Source: Sphingomonadales bacterium
GTDB lineage: Bacteria; Pseudomonadota; Alphaproteobacteria; Sphingomonadales; Sphingomonadaceae
Reading direction: 5' to 3'
Assembly (NCBI GenBank): GCA_025362295.1
Contig: JANYGX010000017.1
Coordinates: forward strand, 1-64,000
DNA: 64,000 nucleotides
The position numbers were made by a program, and so were the translations under genes. The notes beneath the pieces are model-generated. The model saw only the letters and a list, made by a program, of their open reading frames with translations, had not been told where the DNA came from and did not search any database. Position 1 is the stretch's first letter. Each line of letters begins with the position of its first letter. Positions 9,020 to 18,319 of this stretch are shown one piece after another.

Positions 9020-10279
9020 TTAGTTTGACAATAGAGGTTTGGCCGGTTTGCGGGCCGACCAGCCGTAAGCGGCGATTAGAAAATAACACAAAACAGGAAT
9101 TACAAGAGCCGTGCCGATACTGCTGACATCAGCAAGCTTGCCACTCATAAGCGGTATGATAGCGCCGCCGACAATCGCCATGCACAGCAAGCCGGAGCCC
9201 TGCGGCGTCTTCTCGCCGAGACCCTCGACAGCAAGGCTAAAAATAGTTGGAAACATGATGGCATTGGTAAGCCCGACGGCGAGCAGGGTCCAACCAGCCA
9301 GCGGACCCGTGGAAAGCAATGAAAACAATACCAGCGACGCTGCACCAATTGCGGCAACCACCAGCACCTTGCCTGGGGTTTTGGTCACATACAAAACACC
9401 TGCACCGATAAAACGCCCCACCATCGCACCGCCCCAATAGAGTGCCAGTCTTTTCCCAGCCGCTTCCTGAAGCAGTCCTAATGTGGACGATTGCATAAGG
9501 TAGTTGACCAGAAAACTGCCAATGGTCACCTCCGCACCAACATAAAGAAAAATTGAGGCTACGCCGTAGCGCAACCGTGCGCGCTGCAATAATGCTACGC
9601 TGCCATTCATATTGGCGGATGCATCTGCTCCGCCTAAATGCTGACGCGCCAGCCAAAACACCACGGCAAGGGCAGCCAGCACCAGCGCAATGCCAAGATA
9701 GGTGTGGCCAACAACAGCCACTTCATGCACCTCAAACGCCGTGCGGGCATCACCGGTGAGCGTTGCGGGGTCAATCTTTGCCACTGACCCTAGGATGATC
9801 TGCGCGCCCACATACGGCCAGATGGCTGTGCCCAGCGCATTGAATGCTTGAGCTAATGTCAACCGGCTATGCGATGTTTCTGCCGAACCCAGATTGGCAA
9901 TCAGCGGGTTGGCCGCCACCTGCAAAACGGTTATGCCACCCGCCAGTACAAATAATGCCACCAAAATAAGATTATAGCTCGCGACATGTGCGGCTGGCAC
10001 AAATAGCAGGCACGCTGCGGCCATTACAGCAAGGCCAGCAACAATCCCCCTCCCATAGCCAAGCCTGGCCACCAGCGCACCAGCTGGCAGTGAAACAATC
10101 GCATAGGCACCAAAAAACGCAAACTGTGTCAGCATTGCCTGTGCGTAGCTCAGCTGGAACAACCCTTTTAGTTTGGGAATGAGGATATCATTAAGGCTGG
10201 TAATGCCACCCCAGAGAAAAAAAAGTGCCACAACAAAGACGACAAGCCCAAAGGACGTGTTACGGGTGGAGGTGTTCAT
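9020..10279 (-). CDS. FucP-type sugar:H+ symporter (MFS)
   Basis: A protein of 419 residues with about 12 hydrophobic segments. It carries family features of the fucose/glucose-galactose permeases: an N-terminal FFLWGGITSLNDILIPKLK and the motif GITVLQVAANPLIANLG in the fourth/fifth segment. The family moves monosaccharides across the inner membrane by proton symport. The start has a good ribosome site (GGAG, 9 bases before the ATG). It is the first gene of a two-gene operon with the GH3 enzyme, so the hydrolysis product is probably its substrate. Which sugar is not decidable from sequence alone. Confidence 0.88.
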   Translation of the reverse strand: MNTSTRNTSFGLVVFVVALFFLWGGITSLNDILIPKLKGLFQLSYAQAMLTQFAFFGAYAIVSLPAGALVARLGYGRGIVAGLAVMAAACLLFVPAAHVASYNLILVALFVLAGGITVLQVAANPLIANLGSAETSHSRLTLAQAFNALGTAIWPYVGAQIILGSVAKIDPATLTGDARTAFEVHEVAVVGHTYLGIALVLAALAVVFWLARQHLGGADASANMNGSVALLQRARLRYGVASIFLYVGAEVTIGSFLVNYLMQSSTLGLLQEAAGKRLALYWGGAMVGRFIGAGVLYVTKTPGKVLVVAAIGAASLVLFSLLSTGPLAGWTLLAVGLTNAIMFPTIFSLAVEGLGEKTPQGSGLLCMAIVGGAIIPLMSGKLADVSSIGTALVIPVLCYFLIAAYGWSARKPAKPLLSN

Positions 10280-10298
10280 GCGATTATCTCCAAAAGTT

Positions 10299-10312
10299 TT
10301 TAAGCGTTTCTA
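10299..10312. promoter_or_regulatory. LacI/GalR-type operator-like site
   Basis: Read on the minus strand this is TAGAAACGCTTAAA, with the central CG and flanking AA/TT pattern of LacI/GalR-family operators (11 of 14 positions of the general TGWAANCGNTNWCA pattern). It lies 20-33 bases upstream of the sugar transporter start, where a repressor would act. It is a short, common type of motif and no LacI gene is in the window, so confidence is low. Confidence 0.3.
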
Positions 10313-10563
10313 TTGATCACCCCGTCGTAGGAGCAGGATTTGATGTGCAAGGATAGTTATTTCTGCTGGTCAAATAGGGCAATATTCATGCCTGCAGCTC
10401 TCAACTCTTATAACTCAAGCAATGGAAGGAACAAACTACTTCGTCGATTTAGAATTAGTGACGAGCATAAATACCCTATGCGCTAGACGCCCGAATGCTG
10501 TCACTTGCGTATAACAACCTGTTCAAATGCAATAATGGAACCAATTCGTTTTTCAGCACTTAA

Positions 10564-10592
10564 TTGCAAATGTAATCTAATGTGTATATTTT
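10564..10592 (+). promoter_or_regulatory. Candidate sigma-70 promoter of RND efflux operon
   Basis: TTGCAA (10564-10569) and TATTTT (10587-10592) are spaced by 17 bases, about 90 bases before the adaptor start. The match is moderate and the region is AT-rich, so chance is possible. Confidence 0.3.
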
Positions 10593-10682
10593 TCGTCATT
10601 AATTCCCTTAATAATGGACTTCCACGTTGATAATTGCAATGCCGCTATTGACGATTATTGTGCAGTGCACTATTTTGATGCA

Positions 10683-11861
10683 ATGAATAAAATATATATA
10701 TTATTCCTAATATGTGCTGTTGCTTGCTCTCCAGCCAAGCCACCTCCACCGTCACAGACATTTGTCTCCGTAGCAACACCCATAATGCGGAATGTGGTGG
10801 ATTGGGACGATTATGTCGGGCGTTTTCAAGCAATTCAAGACGTTGAAATTAAGCCACGTATCACCGGCACGGTTGACAAGATATTATTTCGTGAAGGTAT
10901 TGAGGTACACAAGGGTCAACTTTTGTTTGTGATAGATCCAAGGCCTTATCAGGCGGCGCTGGCACAATCACGTGCTGATGCATTAAGGGCGCAAGCAACT
11001 CTTTCGAATGCACGCACGGAATTGACGCGCGCCCAAAAACTTGTTGATGCCGAGGCTATAAGTCGTGAAGATTATGAAACAAAACTGGCGGCTGTGCGAA
11101 CCGCATCGGCATCGGTGATATCGGCTCAGGCAAACGTTAAGTCCAAGGCTCTTGATGTTTCTTTTACGTCTATCAGAGCGCCAATTTCCGGACGAATTTC
11201 TGATAAACGCGTGGCCGTGGGGGACAATGTTTCAAATGGCACAACGCTTTTGACGCGTATTGTGTCCACGAACCCAATTTGGTTCAGTTTTGACGGAGCA
11301 GAAAGCTTTTACCTCAAATATGTTCGTCTTGCCCAACAAGGCACACGGAAATCATCGCGTTATGCCCCCAACCCTGTTGATATCCAGCTGGCGGATGAAA
11401 AAGGCTACAGCTGGCATGGGCACATGAGTTTTGTCGATAATGCTATTGATCCGCAAGCTGGCACAATACGTGCTCACGCGATCATTTCCAACCCTACAGG
11501 TTTTCTGGTGCCCGGTATGTTCGGCCGTGCCCGGTTGCTGGGTTCTGCACCATATGCTGCTTTGCTTGTTCCTGATGAAACAATTGTGACCGACCAAACG
11601 CGCCGGTTTGTCTTTGTGGTTGGGCCAGACGGTAAAACCGCGCAACGTTCAGTAATTGTTGGGCCGATTGTCGAAGGTTTGCGCGTGGTAAAAAGTGGTT
11701 TACAGCCTAGCGATAAAATTGTGCTTGATGGCTTGGCGCGGTTGCAACCAGGTATGGCAGTCAAGGTTGTGAATGCAAGGATCCTGCCTCGCGCTCAAGA
11801 TGACAGCCCGACATCGGTCGCCCTTGCAGCGCCGCCTGCATCTGAAGCTAAAGCACAGTAG
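10683..11861 (+). CDS. RND efflux periplasmic adaptor lipoprotein (MexE/AcrA type)
   Basis: About 392 residues from the ATG at 10683. This start places a lipoprotein signal at the N-terminus, with lipobox AVAC (Cys15). The order of parts is typical of membrane-fusion proteins: an early beta-barrel/lipoyl half (VEIKPRITGTVDKILFREG), a coiled-coil hairpin (about residues 85-150, QAALAQSRADALRAQATL onward), a lipoyl half with TSIRAPISGRISDKRV, then beta-barrel and membrane-proximal domains. It links the inner-membrane pump to the outer-membrane channel. It is the first gene of the efflux operon; the pump starts 11 bases after its stop. Confidence 0.92.
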   Translation: MNKIYILFLICAVACSPAKPPPPSQTFVSVATPIMRNVVDWDDYVGRFQAIQDVEIKPRITGTVDKILFREGIEVHKGQLLFVIDPRPYQAALAQSRADALRAQATLSNARTELTRAQKLVDAEAISREDYETKLAAVRTASASVISAQANVKSKALDVSFTSIRAPISGRISDKRVAVGDNVSNGTTLLTRIVSTNPIWFSFDGAESFYLKYVRLAQQGTRKSSRYAPNPVDIQLADEKGYSWHGHMSFVDNAIDPQAGTIRAHAIISNPTGFLVPGMFGRARLLGSAPYAALLVPDETIVTDQTRRFVFVVGPDGKTAQRSVIVGPIVEGLRVVKSGLQPSDKIVLDGLARLQPGMAVKVVNARILPRAQDDSPTSVALAAPPASEAKAQ

Positions 11862-11872
11862 AGCGTCGCACA

Positions 11873-14800
11873 GTGCGCTTTCCACATTTCTTTATTGAGC
11901 GGCCAATATTTGCAACCGTCTTGTCCATTCTGATCGTTATTTTTGGTCTGGTGGCTTATCCGGGCTTGCCAGTTGCACAATATCCTGAAATTGCGCCGCC
12001 AACGGTTGTGGTGTCGGCAAACTATCCTGGTGCCACAGCGGAAACACTTGCCGAAACAGTTGCGGCACCGCTTGAGGAATCCATCAACGGCGTTGAGAAA
12101 ATGATTTATATGCAATCATCTTCAACGGCTGATGGCACCGTAGCAATCACAGTCACTTTCATGCCAGGTACCAATATCGATCAGGCACAAGTGCTGGTGC
12201 AAAACCGCGTTGCAACGGCTGAGCCAAGGTTGCCGGAAGAAGTGCGGACCATTGGTGTAACAGTGCGAAAAAATTCACCTGATTTACTCATGGTGATTAA
12301 CATATATTCGCCTGACAAAAGCCTGACAGATCAATTTGTCTCCAATTATGCAACCCTGCATGTTGTCGATCGGCTTAGTCGGGTGCAAGGCGTTGGCGGC
12401 ACCAGGATTATTGGCGGGCGTGATTACAGTATGCGTGTCTGGATTGATCCGGATGCAGCAACCACACATAGTTTAACCGTTGATGAAATTATTGCAGCTA
12501 TTCGTGCCCAGAATGCACAGGTGGCTGCAGGATCTGTTGGAGCACCCCCTTTCAGCATCGGTGCCACAGCCTTTCAGCTAAGCATCCAAGTTGAGGGGAG
12601 ATTGACATCCACCACACAATTTGGCGATATCATTGTTAAGCGTAGTGCAGCCGGACAGTTAACTCGGCTCCGCGATGTGGCCCGCATCGAGCTCGGAGCG
12701 CAGGATTATGGCACCAACGCTTACCGTGAAGACAAACGCACTGTGGGTGTGGCAATCTCCCAATTGCCAGGTTCAAATGCTCTGACAACAGCCGATGCCG
12801 TGCGGGCCGAAATGGCAGCAGCTGCAAAGTCGTTTCCGCAAGGCTTGATCTATACAATACCCTATAACCCAACCGAATATATCCGCGCCTCGATCAATGC
12901 TGTCGAGCATACGCTGGTTGAAGCTATTATTCTTGTTGCACTTGTTGTGCTCTTGTTTTTGCAAAGCTGGCGCGCCTCGCTTATCCCGATCATTGCCATT
13001 CCGGTTTCACTGGTCGGCAGTTTCGCCATGATGGCAGCGTTCGGATTTTCACTAAATAATCTATCGTTGTTCGGTCTGGTTTTGGCCATTGGTATTGTTG
13101 TTGATGATGCGATCGTCGTGGTGGAAAACATTGAACGCTTGATGGAGGAAGAGGGCCTACAACCCAAAGAAGCAGCGCACAAAACTATGGATGAGGTGTC
13201 TGGTGCGCTTATCGCCATTGCTCTGGTTTTATGTGGCGTGTTCATTCCAACAGCACTTATTTCCGGTATTTCGGGTGCGTTTTACAAGCAATTTGCTTTA
13301 ACGATCGTTTCAGCAACGTTGATTTCGGCATTTGTATCGCTTACCTTGTCACCAGCCCTGGCAGCGCTGGTTTTGAAACCGAAGCATGATAATGCACCAG
13401 CGGCAGGTTGGCGTGGATTTTCAGCCCGGTTTGCTCGCGGCTTCAATACCGGGTTTGATGGTCTGTCAAAACGTTATGGTAAACTGACAGCGAAACTGGT
13501 GCGTATGCTGGGTGTTCTTGGTATCGCCTATGTTGTGTTGTTGGCTTTGGCAGGTTGGCGTTTTTCAGCCACGCCTTCTGGCTTTATTCCTGCACAGGAT
13601 CAAGGCTATCTGATTGGGGTTGTGCAATTGCCGCCAGGCAGCTCTTTGCAACGCACAGACGAGATCATTCAAAAGGCTGTGGCACTGGCTCGAAGCAACC
13701 CTGCTGTTAAAACAACCATTGCCTTTGCAGGGTTTGATGGTGCCACTTTCACCACAGCTCCAAACGCTGGCGCCATATTTATTCTGCTTAAGGATCACGC
13801 AGAGCGTAGCGACAATTCAGATACAATTGCCAATGCTATCAGGAAATCTTTCGGGTCGATCACGGCGGCTAATCTACTTGTCGTGGCACCGCCCCCGGTG
13901 CGTGGCATTGGCACGGGCGGCGGCTTTAAAATGCTGATTGAAGATCGCGCCGGGGCTGGCTACCGCGCATTGGAAGCGGCGGCATTCAAGATGATGACGG
14001 CCAGCAACAAGGAACCTGGCCTCACATCGGTTTTTACTACGTTCAGCACCAAAACCCCGCGCCTGTATGCTGACATAGATCGTGAGCGTGCCGAGCAAAT
14101 GGGTGTGTCCGTCGCCAGTATTTTCTCTACACTTAACACGTATCTTGGCTCTACTTATGTCAATGATTTTAATTTTCTGGGCCGCACGTTCCGCGTAACA
14201 GCAGAAGCCGATGCACCGTATCGTAACTCAGTGAGTGATATCGGCAAGCTGCAAACACGCTCGGTAGGAGGCAAAATGGTACCACTCGCTGCCTTGATGA
14301 CATTGAAAAACGATAGTGGTCCTTACCGTGTGGTGCGTTTCAACCTCTATCCTGCAGCAGAGTTGCAGGGCGACACACAGCACGGGTTTTCCTCAGGTCA
14401 ATCTTTAAAGACAATGGATAAGCTGGCAAAATCCATTCTGCCAGCAGGTTTTGACTATGAGTGGACCGAACTCGCGTATCAGCAACAAACAGCAGGCAAC
14501 AGCAGCGTGCTGGTTTTTGGTTTGGCTGTGGTATTTGTGTTTTTATTACTGGCAGCGCAATATGAAAGTCTTGTTTTGCCATTGGCTGTTATACTGATTG
14601 TGCCCATGTGTCTGCTGGCTGCCATACTGGGTGTCAATATCATGGGCCGTGACAACAACATACTGACACAAATCGGTTTGGTCGTGTTGATTGGTTTGGC
14701 CGCCAAAAATGCCATTTTGATTGTCGAATTCGCACGTCAGGGAGAAGAGCAGGGGCTTGATGCAAGAGCCGCCGCCGAGCAAGCAGCACACCAGCGGCTG

Positions 14801-15037
14801 CGACCCATATTAATGACATCCATTGCCTTTATTCTTGGCACCTTGCCACTGGTGATTTCAGCGGGGCCAGGCGCTGAAATGCGACAGGCGCTCGGCATAG
14901 CGGTCTTCTTCGGGATGATTGGTGTGACACTGTTTGGCTTGCTGTTTACGCCGTCTTTCTACATCATTAGCCGTCAGTTGGGTAACAAGTTAAATTCTAA
15001 AACCAAAAGATCAATTGAAGCGGAGTCAAAGGAATGA
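11873..15037 (+). CDS. RND multidrug efflux pump, HAE1 family (MexF/AcrB type)
   Basis: A protein of 1054 residues, standard length. It begins FPHFFIERPIFATVLSILIV and PGLPVAQYPEIAPPTV, the hallmark start of HAE1 pumps. The central membrane segment with GLVLAIGIVVDDAIVVVENIE contains the proton-relay Asp pair. The second half repeats the fold, with an IGLVVLIGLAAKNAILIVEFA segment near the end. It exports hydrophobic drugs and similar compounds with proton antiport. The start is a GTG at 11873. Its last four bases overlap the start of the outer-membrane factor. No regulator gene lies beside the operon. Confidence 0.96.
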   Translation: MRFPHFFIERPIFATVLSILIVIFGLVAYPGLPVAQYPEIAPPTVVVSANYPGATAETLAETVAAPLEESINGVEKMIYMQSSSTADGTVAITVTFMPGTNIDQAQVLVQNRVATAEPRLPEEVRTIGVTVRKNSPDLLMVINIYSPDKSLTDQFVSNYATLHVVDRLSRVQGVGGTRIIGGRDYSMRVWIDPDAATTHSLTVDEIIAAIRAQNAQVAAGSVGAPPFSIGATAFQLSIQVEGRLTSTTQFGDIIVKRSAAGQLTRLRDVARIELGAQDYGTNAYREDKRTVGVAISQLPGSNALTTADAVRAEMAAAAKSFPQGLIYTIPYNPTEYIRASINAVEHTLVEAIILVALVVLLFLQSWRASLIPIIAIPVSLVGSFAMMAAFGFSLNNLSLFGLVLAIGIVVDDAIVVVENIERLMEEEGLQPKEAAHKTMDEVSGALIAIALVLCGVFIPTALISGISGAFYKQFALTIVSATLISAFVSLTLSPALAALVLKPKHDNAPAAGWRGFSARFARGFNTGFDGLSKRYGKLTAKLVRMLGVLGIAYVVLLALAGWRFSATPSGFIPAQDQGYLIGVVQLPPGSSLQRTDEIIQKAVALARSNPAVKTTIAFAGFDGATFTTAPNAGAIFILLKDHAERSDNSDTIANAIRKSFGSITAANLLVVAPPPVRGIGTGGGFKMLIEDRAGAGYRALEAAAFKMMTASNKEPGLTSVFTTFSTKTPRLYADIDRERAEQMGVSVASIFSTLNTYLGSTYVNDFNFLGRTFRVTAEADAPYRNSVSDIGKLQTRSVGGKMVPLAALMTLKNDSGPYRVVRFNLYPAAELQGDTQHGFSSGQSLKTMDKLAKSILPAGFDYEWTELAYQQQTAGNSSVLVFGLAVVFVFLLLAAQYESLVLPLAVILIVPMCLLAAILGVNIMGRDNNILTQIGLVVLIGLAAKNAILIVEFARQGEEQGLDARAAAEQAAHQRLRPILMTSIAFILGTLPLVISAGPGAEMRQALGIAVFFGMIGVTLFGLLFTPSFYIISRQLGNKLNSKTKRSIEAESKE

Positions 15038-16482
15038 AGCTTTGTGCGCCTGCAATATTTGTATTGATCCTTAGCGCTTGTGTCGTCGGGCCGAACTATC
15101 AGCGTCCTGCAGCTCTTAATGCCAAGCAAGCGGCATTGCATGAAATGATCGCGAATAGCCATGTATCTGCGAAAACGCTGCCCGTCCACTGGTGGCATTT
15201 GTTTGATGACCCCGAACTTGACCGGCTTGTTGAAAAGGCTTTGGTTTACAACACTGATTTAAGAGTTGCTGTCGCCAATTTACAACGGGCAAGGGCCGTA
15301 TTGTCAGAAAGCGGTGCGGCACTCTTGCCAACATCAGATGTCACAACCCAAGCCGTGCGTCGCCGCACATCGGCTGCAGCTGTTGGCAGCAACGGCACTA
15401 TCAACACTCAAGCCTACACCACAAACTATTTTGTCGGCGGTTTTGATACTGCTTATGAAATCAATCTTTTCGGTGGGGTTACGCGATTGATACAATCGGC
15501 GCGTGCCGATGTCGATGCAGCTGCTGCGTCTGTTAATACAGCACGTGTGTCCGTAGCCGCTGAAACAGCGCGAGCCTATGCTCAAGCTTGTGGTTATGGC
15601 GCCCAAGCGGCTGTTGCGCGTGAAACAAAAACTCTGCAACTGCGCACACTCGATCTTACTGAGCGCCGGCGCAGCGCTGGTCGCGGTACCCGCAGCGAAG
15701 TTGATCAAGCCATCACCCTGGTTGAGCAAGCTGCCGCACAAGTGCCCGTGTTCGAAGCCAATCGACGCAGTGCACTTTATGCACTGGCCGTGCTAACAGG
15801 TGATGCACCCAATACTATTTTTGAAACAAGCGCATCCCTGTGTCATAATCTGCCTATTGTAAAATCGGCTGTTCCGGTTGGCGATGGACAGGCACTGTTG
15901 GCAAGGCGGCCTGATGTTCGCCAAGCAGAACGACAACTGGCTGGTGACGTGGCGCGCATTGGTATCGCAACAGCGGCACTCTACCCATCTATCAGATTGC
16001 TTGGCTCAACCACATTGGGTGCCACTCAGTTAAGCAATCTTGGTAATAGTTCTTCATTTGGTTATACAATTGGCCCATCCATCAGCTGGGCTTTTCCATT
16101 CAACGGCGCTTTGCGTGCGCGGGTCAGGGAGACCAACGCGGTCTCCGCGGGGTCGCTTGCCAAATTTGATGGTGCAGTGTTGACTGCGCTCAAGGAAACA
16201 GAGCAATCTTTAGCAAGACTGGACGGAGCCGTGCAGAGAGAACTGTCTCTCGGTCGGGCTTTGACCGCCAGCAGCGATGCAGCGCGCCTCTCACGTCTCA
16301 GGTTCGATAATGGAGCCGATAGTTTCTTGCAGTTGATTGATGCAGAGCGTACCCGGGCAACGGCTCGCGCGGCTCTTGCGCAGGCGTCAGCTGATCGCGC
16401 CGACGGTCAGATAAGTCTTTTCAAAGCTCTTGGTGGCGGTTGGGAAGATGCACCCACTGTAGTTGAAAAGAAATTTCCTTAA
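15034..16482 (+). CDS. RND efflux outer-membrane factor, NodT/OprM family lipoprotein
   Basis: A protein of 482 residues. The lipoprotein signal ends in the lipobox LSAC, followed by VVGPNYQRP, the usual opening of NodT/OprM proteins. Two outer-membrane-efflux repeats follow: W-W-H-L-F-D-D-P-E-L-D-R-L near residue 50, and a second copy with RPDVRQAERQL near residue 290. It forms the trimeric channel that completes the tripartite pump. Translation is coupled to the pump gene by an ATGA overlap. Confidence 0.94.
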   Translation: MKLCAPAIFVLILSACVVGPNYQRPAALNAKQAALHEMIANSHVSAKTLPVHWWHLFDDPELDRLVEKALVYNTDLRVAVANLQRARAVLSESGAALLPTSDVTTQAVRRRTSAAAVGSNGTINTQAYTTNYFVGGFDTAYEINLFGGVTRLIQSARADVDAAAASVNTARVSVAAETARAYAQACGYGAQAAVARETKTLQLRTLDLTERRRSAGRGTRSEVDQAITLVEQAAAQVPVFEANRRSALYALAVLTGDAPNTIFETSASLCHNLPIVKSAVPVGDGQALLARRPDVRQAERQLAGDVARIGIATAALYPSIRLLGSTTLGATQLSNLGNSSSFGYTIGPSISWAFPFNGALRARVRETNAVSAGSLAKFDGAVLTALKETEQSLARLDGAVQRELSLGRALTASSDAARLSRLRFDNGADSFLQLIDAERTRATARAALAQASADRADGQISLFKALGGGWEDAPTVVEKKFP

Positions 16483-16522
16483 CTTTAGTATACCTGGCAA
16501 GTGGCATCATTCAAATTTTGCG

Positions 16523-17176
16523 CTAAACTATTTTCTGGCCAGTTTTTTCCCAGTCAGCCAGAAATCCTGCAATGCCCTTGTCGGTCAACACATGATTAAA
16601 CAAAGCCTTAATAACAGATGGCGGTGCGGTCATCACGTCCGCACCTATCTTGGCGGATTCTAGCACATGAACCGGATGCCGCACGCTAGCGACCAGAATT
16701 TCAGTTTCGAAACCATAATTATCATAAATCAATCGAATGTCTGAAATCAGCTGCATTCCATCAAAACCATTATCGTCCAGGCGCCCTACAAAGGGCGAGA
16801 TAAATGTGGCCCCAGCCTTGGCAGCCAGCAGTGCCTGATTGGGAGAGAAGCAAAGTGTCACATTCACTTGCGTACCCTCGTGAGTGAGCGCTTTGCAGGT
16901 TTTTAGACCATCGACAGTAAGGGGCACCTTGACGCAAACATTATCAGCAATCTTGCGCAACACATCAGCTTCTCTCATCATGGTCAAATGGTCAAGCGCT
17001 ACAACCTCTGCGGAAACCGGTCCATCAACGATACCGCAAATCTCTCTCACCACATCGAGAAAATTGCGGCCAGCCTTGTGTATTAGGGATGGGTTGGTGG
17101 TAACACCATCGAGCAAACCAGTGGTGACAAGTTCAGTAATATCTTTCGTGTCAGCTGTATCAACAAAAAATTTCAT
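16523..17176 (-). CDS. Transaldolase, fructose-6-phosphate aldolase type
   Basis: A protein of 217 residues, the short form of the transaldolase family. Visible are [13 protein letters not shown], the segment GVTTNPSLI, the Schiff-base Lys in NVCVKVPLT, and [10 protein letters not shown]. Members either transfer dihydroxyacetone units in the pentose-phosphate pathway (TalC) or cleave fructose-6-phosphate (FSA); sequence inspection cannot settle which. Because no long transaldolase is in view, TalC activity is a reasonable guess. AAAGGA stands 7-12 bases before the ATG. It is divergent from the aldose epimerase across 135 bases. Confidence 0.9.
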   Translation of the reverse strand: MKFFVDTADTKDITELVTTGLLDGVTTNPSLIHKAGRNFLDVVREICGIVDGPVSAEVVALDHLTMMREADVLRKIADNVCVKVPLTVDGLKTCKALTHEGTQVNVTLCFSPNQALLAAKAGATFISPFVGRLDDNGFDGMQLISDIRLIYDNYGFETEILVASVRHPVHVLESAKIGADVMTAPPSVIKALFNHVLTDKGIAGFLADWEKTGQKIV

Positions 17177-17311
17177 GATTTGTGTCCTTTATTAAGATAA
17201 AATAGATTTATTGAGCGCAGGCAAAAATTTTGAATTAAGTTGTGTTCAATGCAACTTGACATATTTAAATATCAAATACACTGTTCATGCACATAGCGCA
17301 ATGTTGATACA

Positions 17312-18208
17312 ATGAAATCAATGCCTAAAACGGCTTCAATTTGCAGCAATCTGAGCCGCTGCGACGTATACCCTGATTTAGGAGGCGGCATAGCGCGCTG
17401 GTGTTTTGACGGGCAAGAGATACTGTCTATGGCACGGCCAGAAGCTATTTCAGCTGGCGATCCGCTTGGCCTGTCTTCATTTCCATTAGTTCCGTATTCT
17501 AACCGGATTGGCAACGCAACATTTGAATGGAACGGTAAGCGCTATCAATTGCTAAAAAACTTCCCACCTGAAGCCCATGCCATTCACGGTGTCGGCTGGC
17601 AATTGCCGTGGGTGATTACACATCAATCAGAAGCAGAACTGACTTTATTATTGAGGCACAAAGCAGATAACAACTGGCCATGGTCGTTTGATGCCAAACA
17701 AACAATTAGCCTGAGTGGCGATACACTATCATTGAATATAAGTGCACAAAATTTGGCAACAGAAGATGCACCTTTGTCATTCGGCCATCATCTATATTTT
17801 GATAATGAGGGTGCATCTTTACAATTTAAGGCTGATCGTGTCTGGCTGTCTGGAGAGGATAATCTGCCCACAAAAGCTGTTACCCCTGAGGGAGAATTTG
17901 ATTTCAGCCAGATTACAACCGTTGCTGGCCATAACGTTGATCATTGTTATGCAGGCTGGAATTGCAGCGCTACCATGGCATGGAAATTTCGACCGTACTC
18001 TTTGTACCTTCAAGCTTCACCCGAATTAAGTGCAGCTGTGGTTTATATTCCTGCAGGTGGGAAAACCTTTTGTTTTGAGCCTGTGCCCCATATCAGTAAT
18101 ACGCTAAATATACTGAGTCATCAACCTGCGATGCCCATCGTAGCGCCTGGAAAAACGTTTACAGCAACGATTATTTTAAAGGCACTACCTGCATGCATAA
18201 AGGTATAG
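17312..18208 (+). CDS. Aldose 1-epimerase family protein
   Basis: A protein of 298 residues. Galactose-mutarotase family features are present: PLVPYSNRIGNATFEWNG near residue 60, AIHGVGWQLPW with the substrate His, SFGHHLYFDNEG around the catalytic His, and PAGGKTFCFEPVPHISN near the C-terminus. The enzyme interconverts alpha and beta sugar anomers, or acts on a related sugar in this broad family. There is no signal peptide, so it is cytoplasmic. It sits next to the transaldolase gene, divergent from it, and both act in sugar metabolism. Confidence 0.88.
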   Translation: MKSMPKTASICSNLSRCDVYPDLGGGIARWCFDGQEILSMARPEAISAGDPLGLSSFPLVPYSNRIGNATFEWNGKRYQLLKNFPPEAHAIHGVGWQLPWVITHQSEAELTLLLRHKADNNWPWSFDAKQTISLSGDTLSLNISAQNLATEDAPLSFGHHLYFDNEGASLQFKADRVWLSGEDNLPTKAVTPEGEFDFSQITTVAGHNVDHCYAGWNCSATMAWKFRPYSLYLQASPELSAAVVYIPAGGKTFCFEPVPHISNTLNILSHQPAMPIVAPGKTFTATIILKALPACIKV

Positions 18209-18319
18209 TATAATCTAGGAGCAGACTTTTTAGAAAAATTCTTTGGATTTAAATACTTGCCAATTACTTAAAATTTTATTTGTAACAATAATATTCATAA
18301 GTATCTACAACTTGAATTC

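Larger units (their letters stand above)
10280..10682. other. Divergent intergenic region between sugar MFS and RND efflux operons
   Basis: About 400 bases with no convincing gene. It must hold the promoters of the minus-strand transporter operon and of the plus-strand efflux operon. Short candidate control sites are listed separately. A reading frame from 10614 is continuous with the efflux adaptor, but its first 23 codons lack a ribosome site and would spoil the lipoprotein signal. Confidence 0.6.

Noticed and set aside
10614-10682. Longer N-terminus of the RND adaptor from the ATG at 10614
   Set aside because: It would bury the lipoprotein signal and lipobox, and it has no ribosome site.
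17261-17272. Palindrome ATATTTAAATAT between the transaldolase and epimerase genes
   Set aside because: It is a pure AT palindrome in AT-rich promoter DNA, and such matches occur easily by chance.
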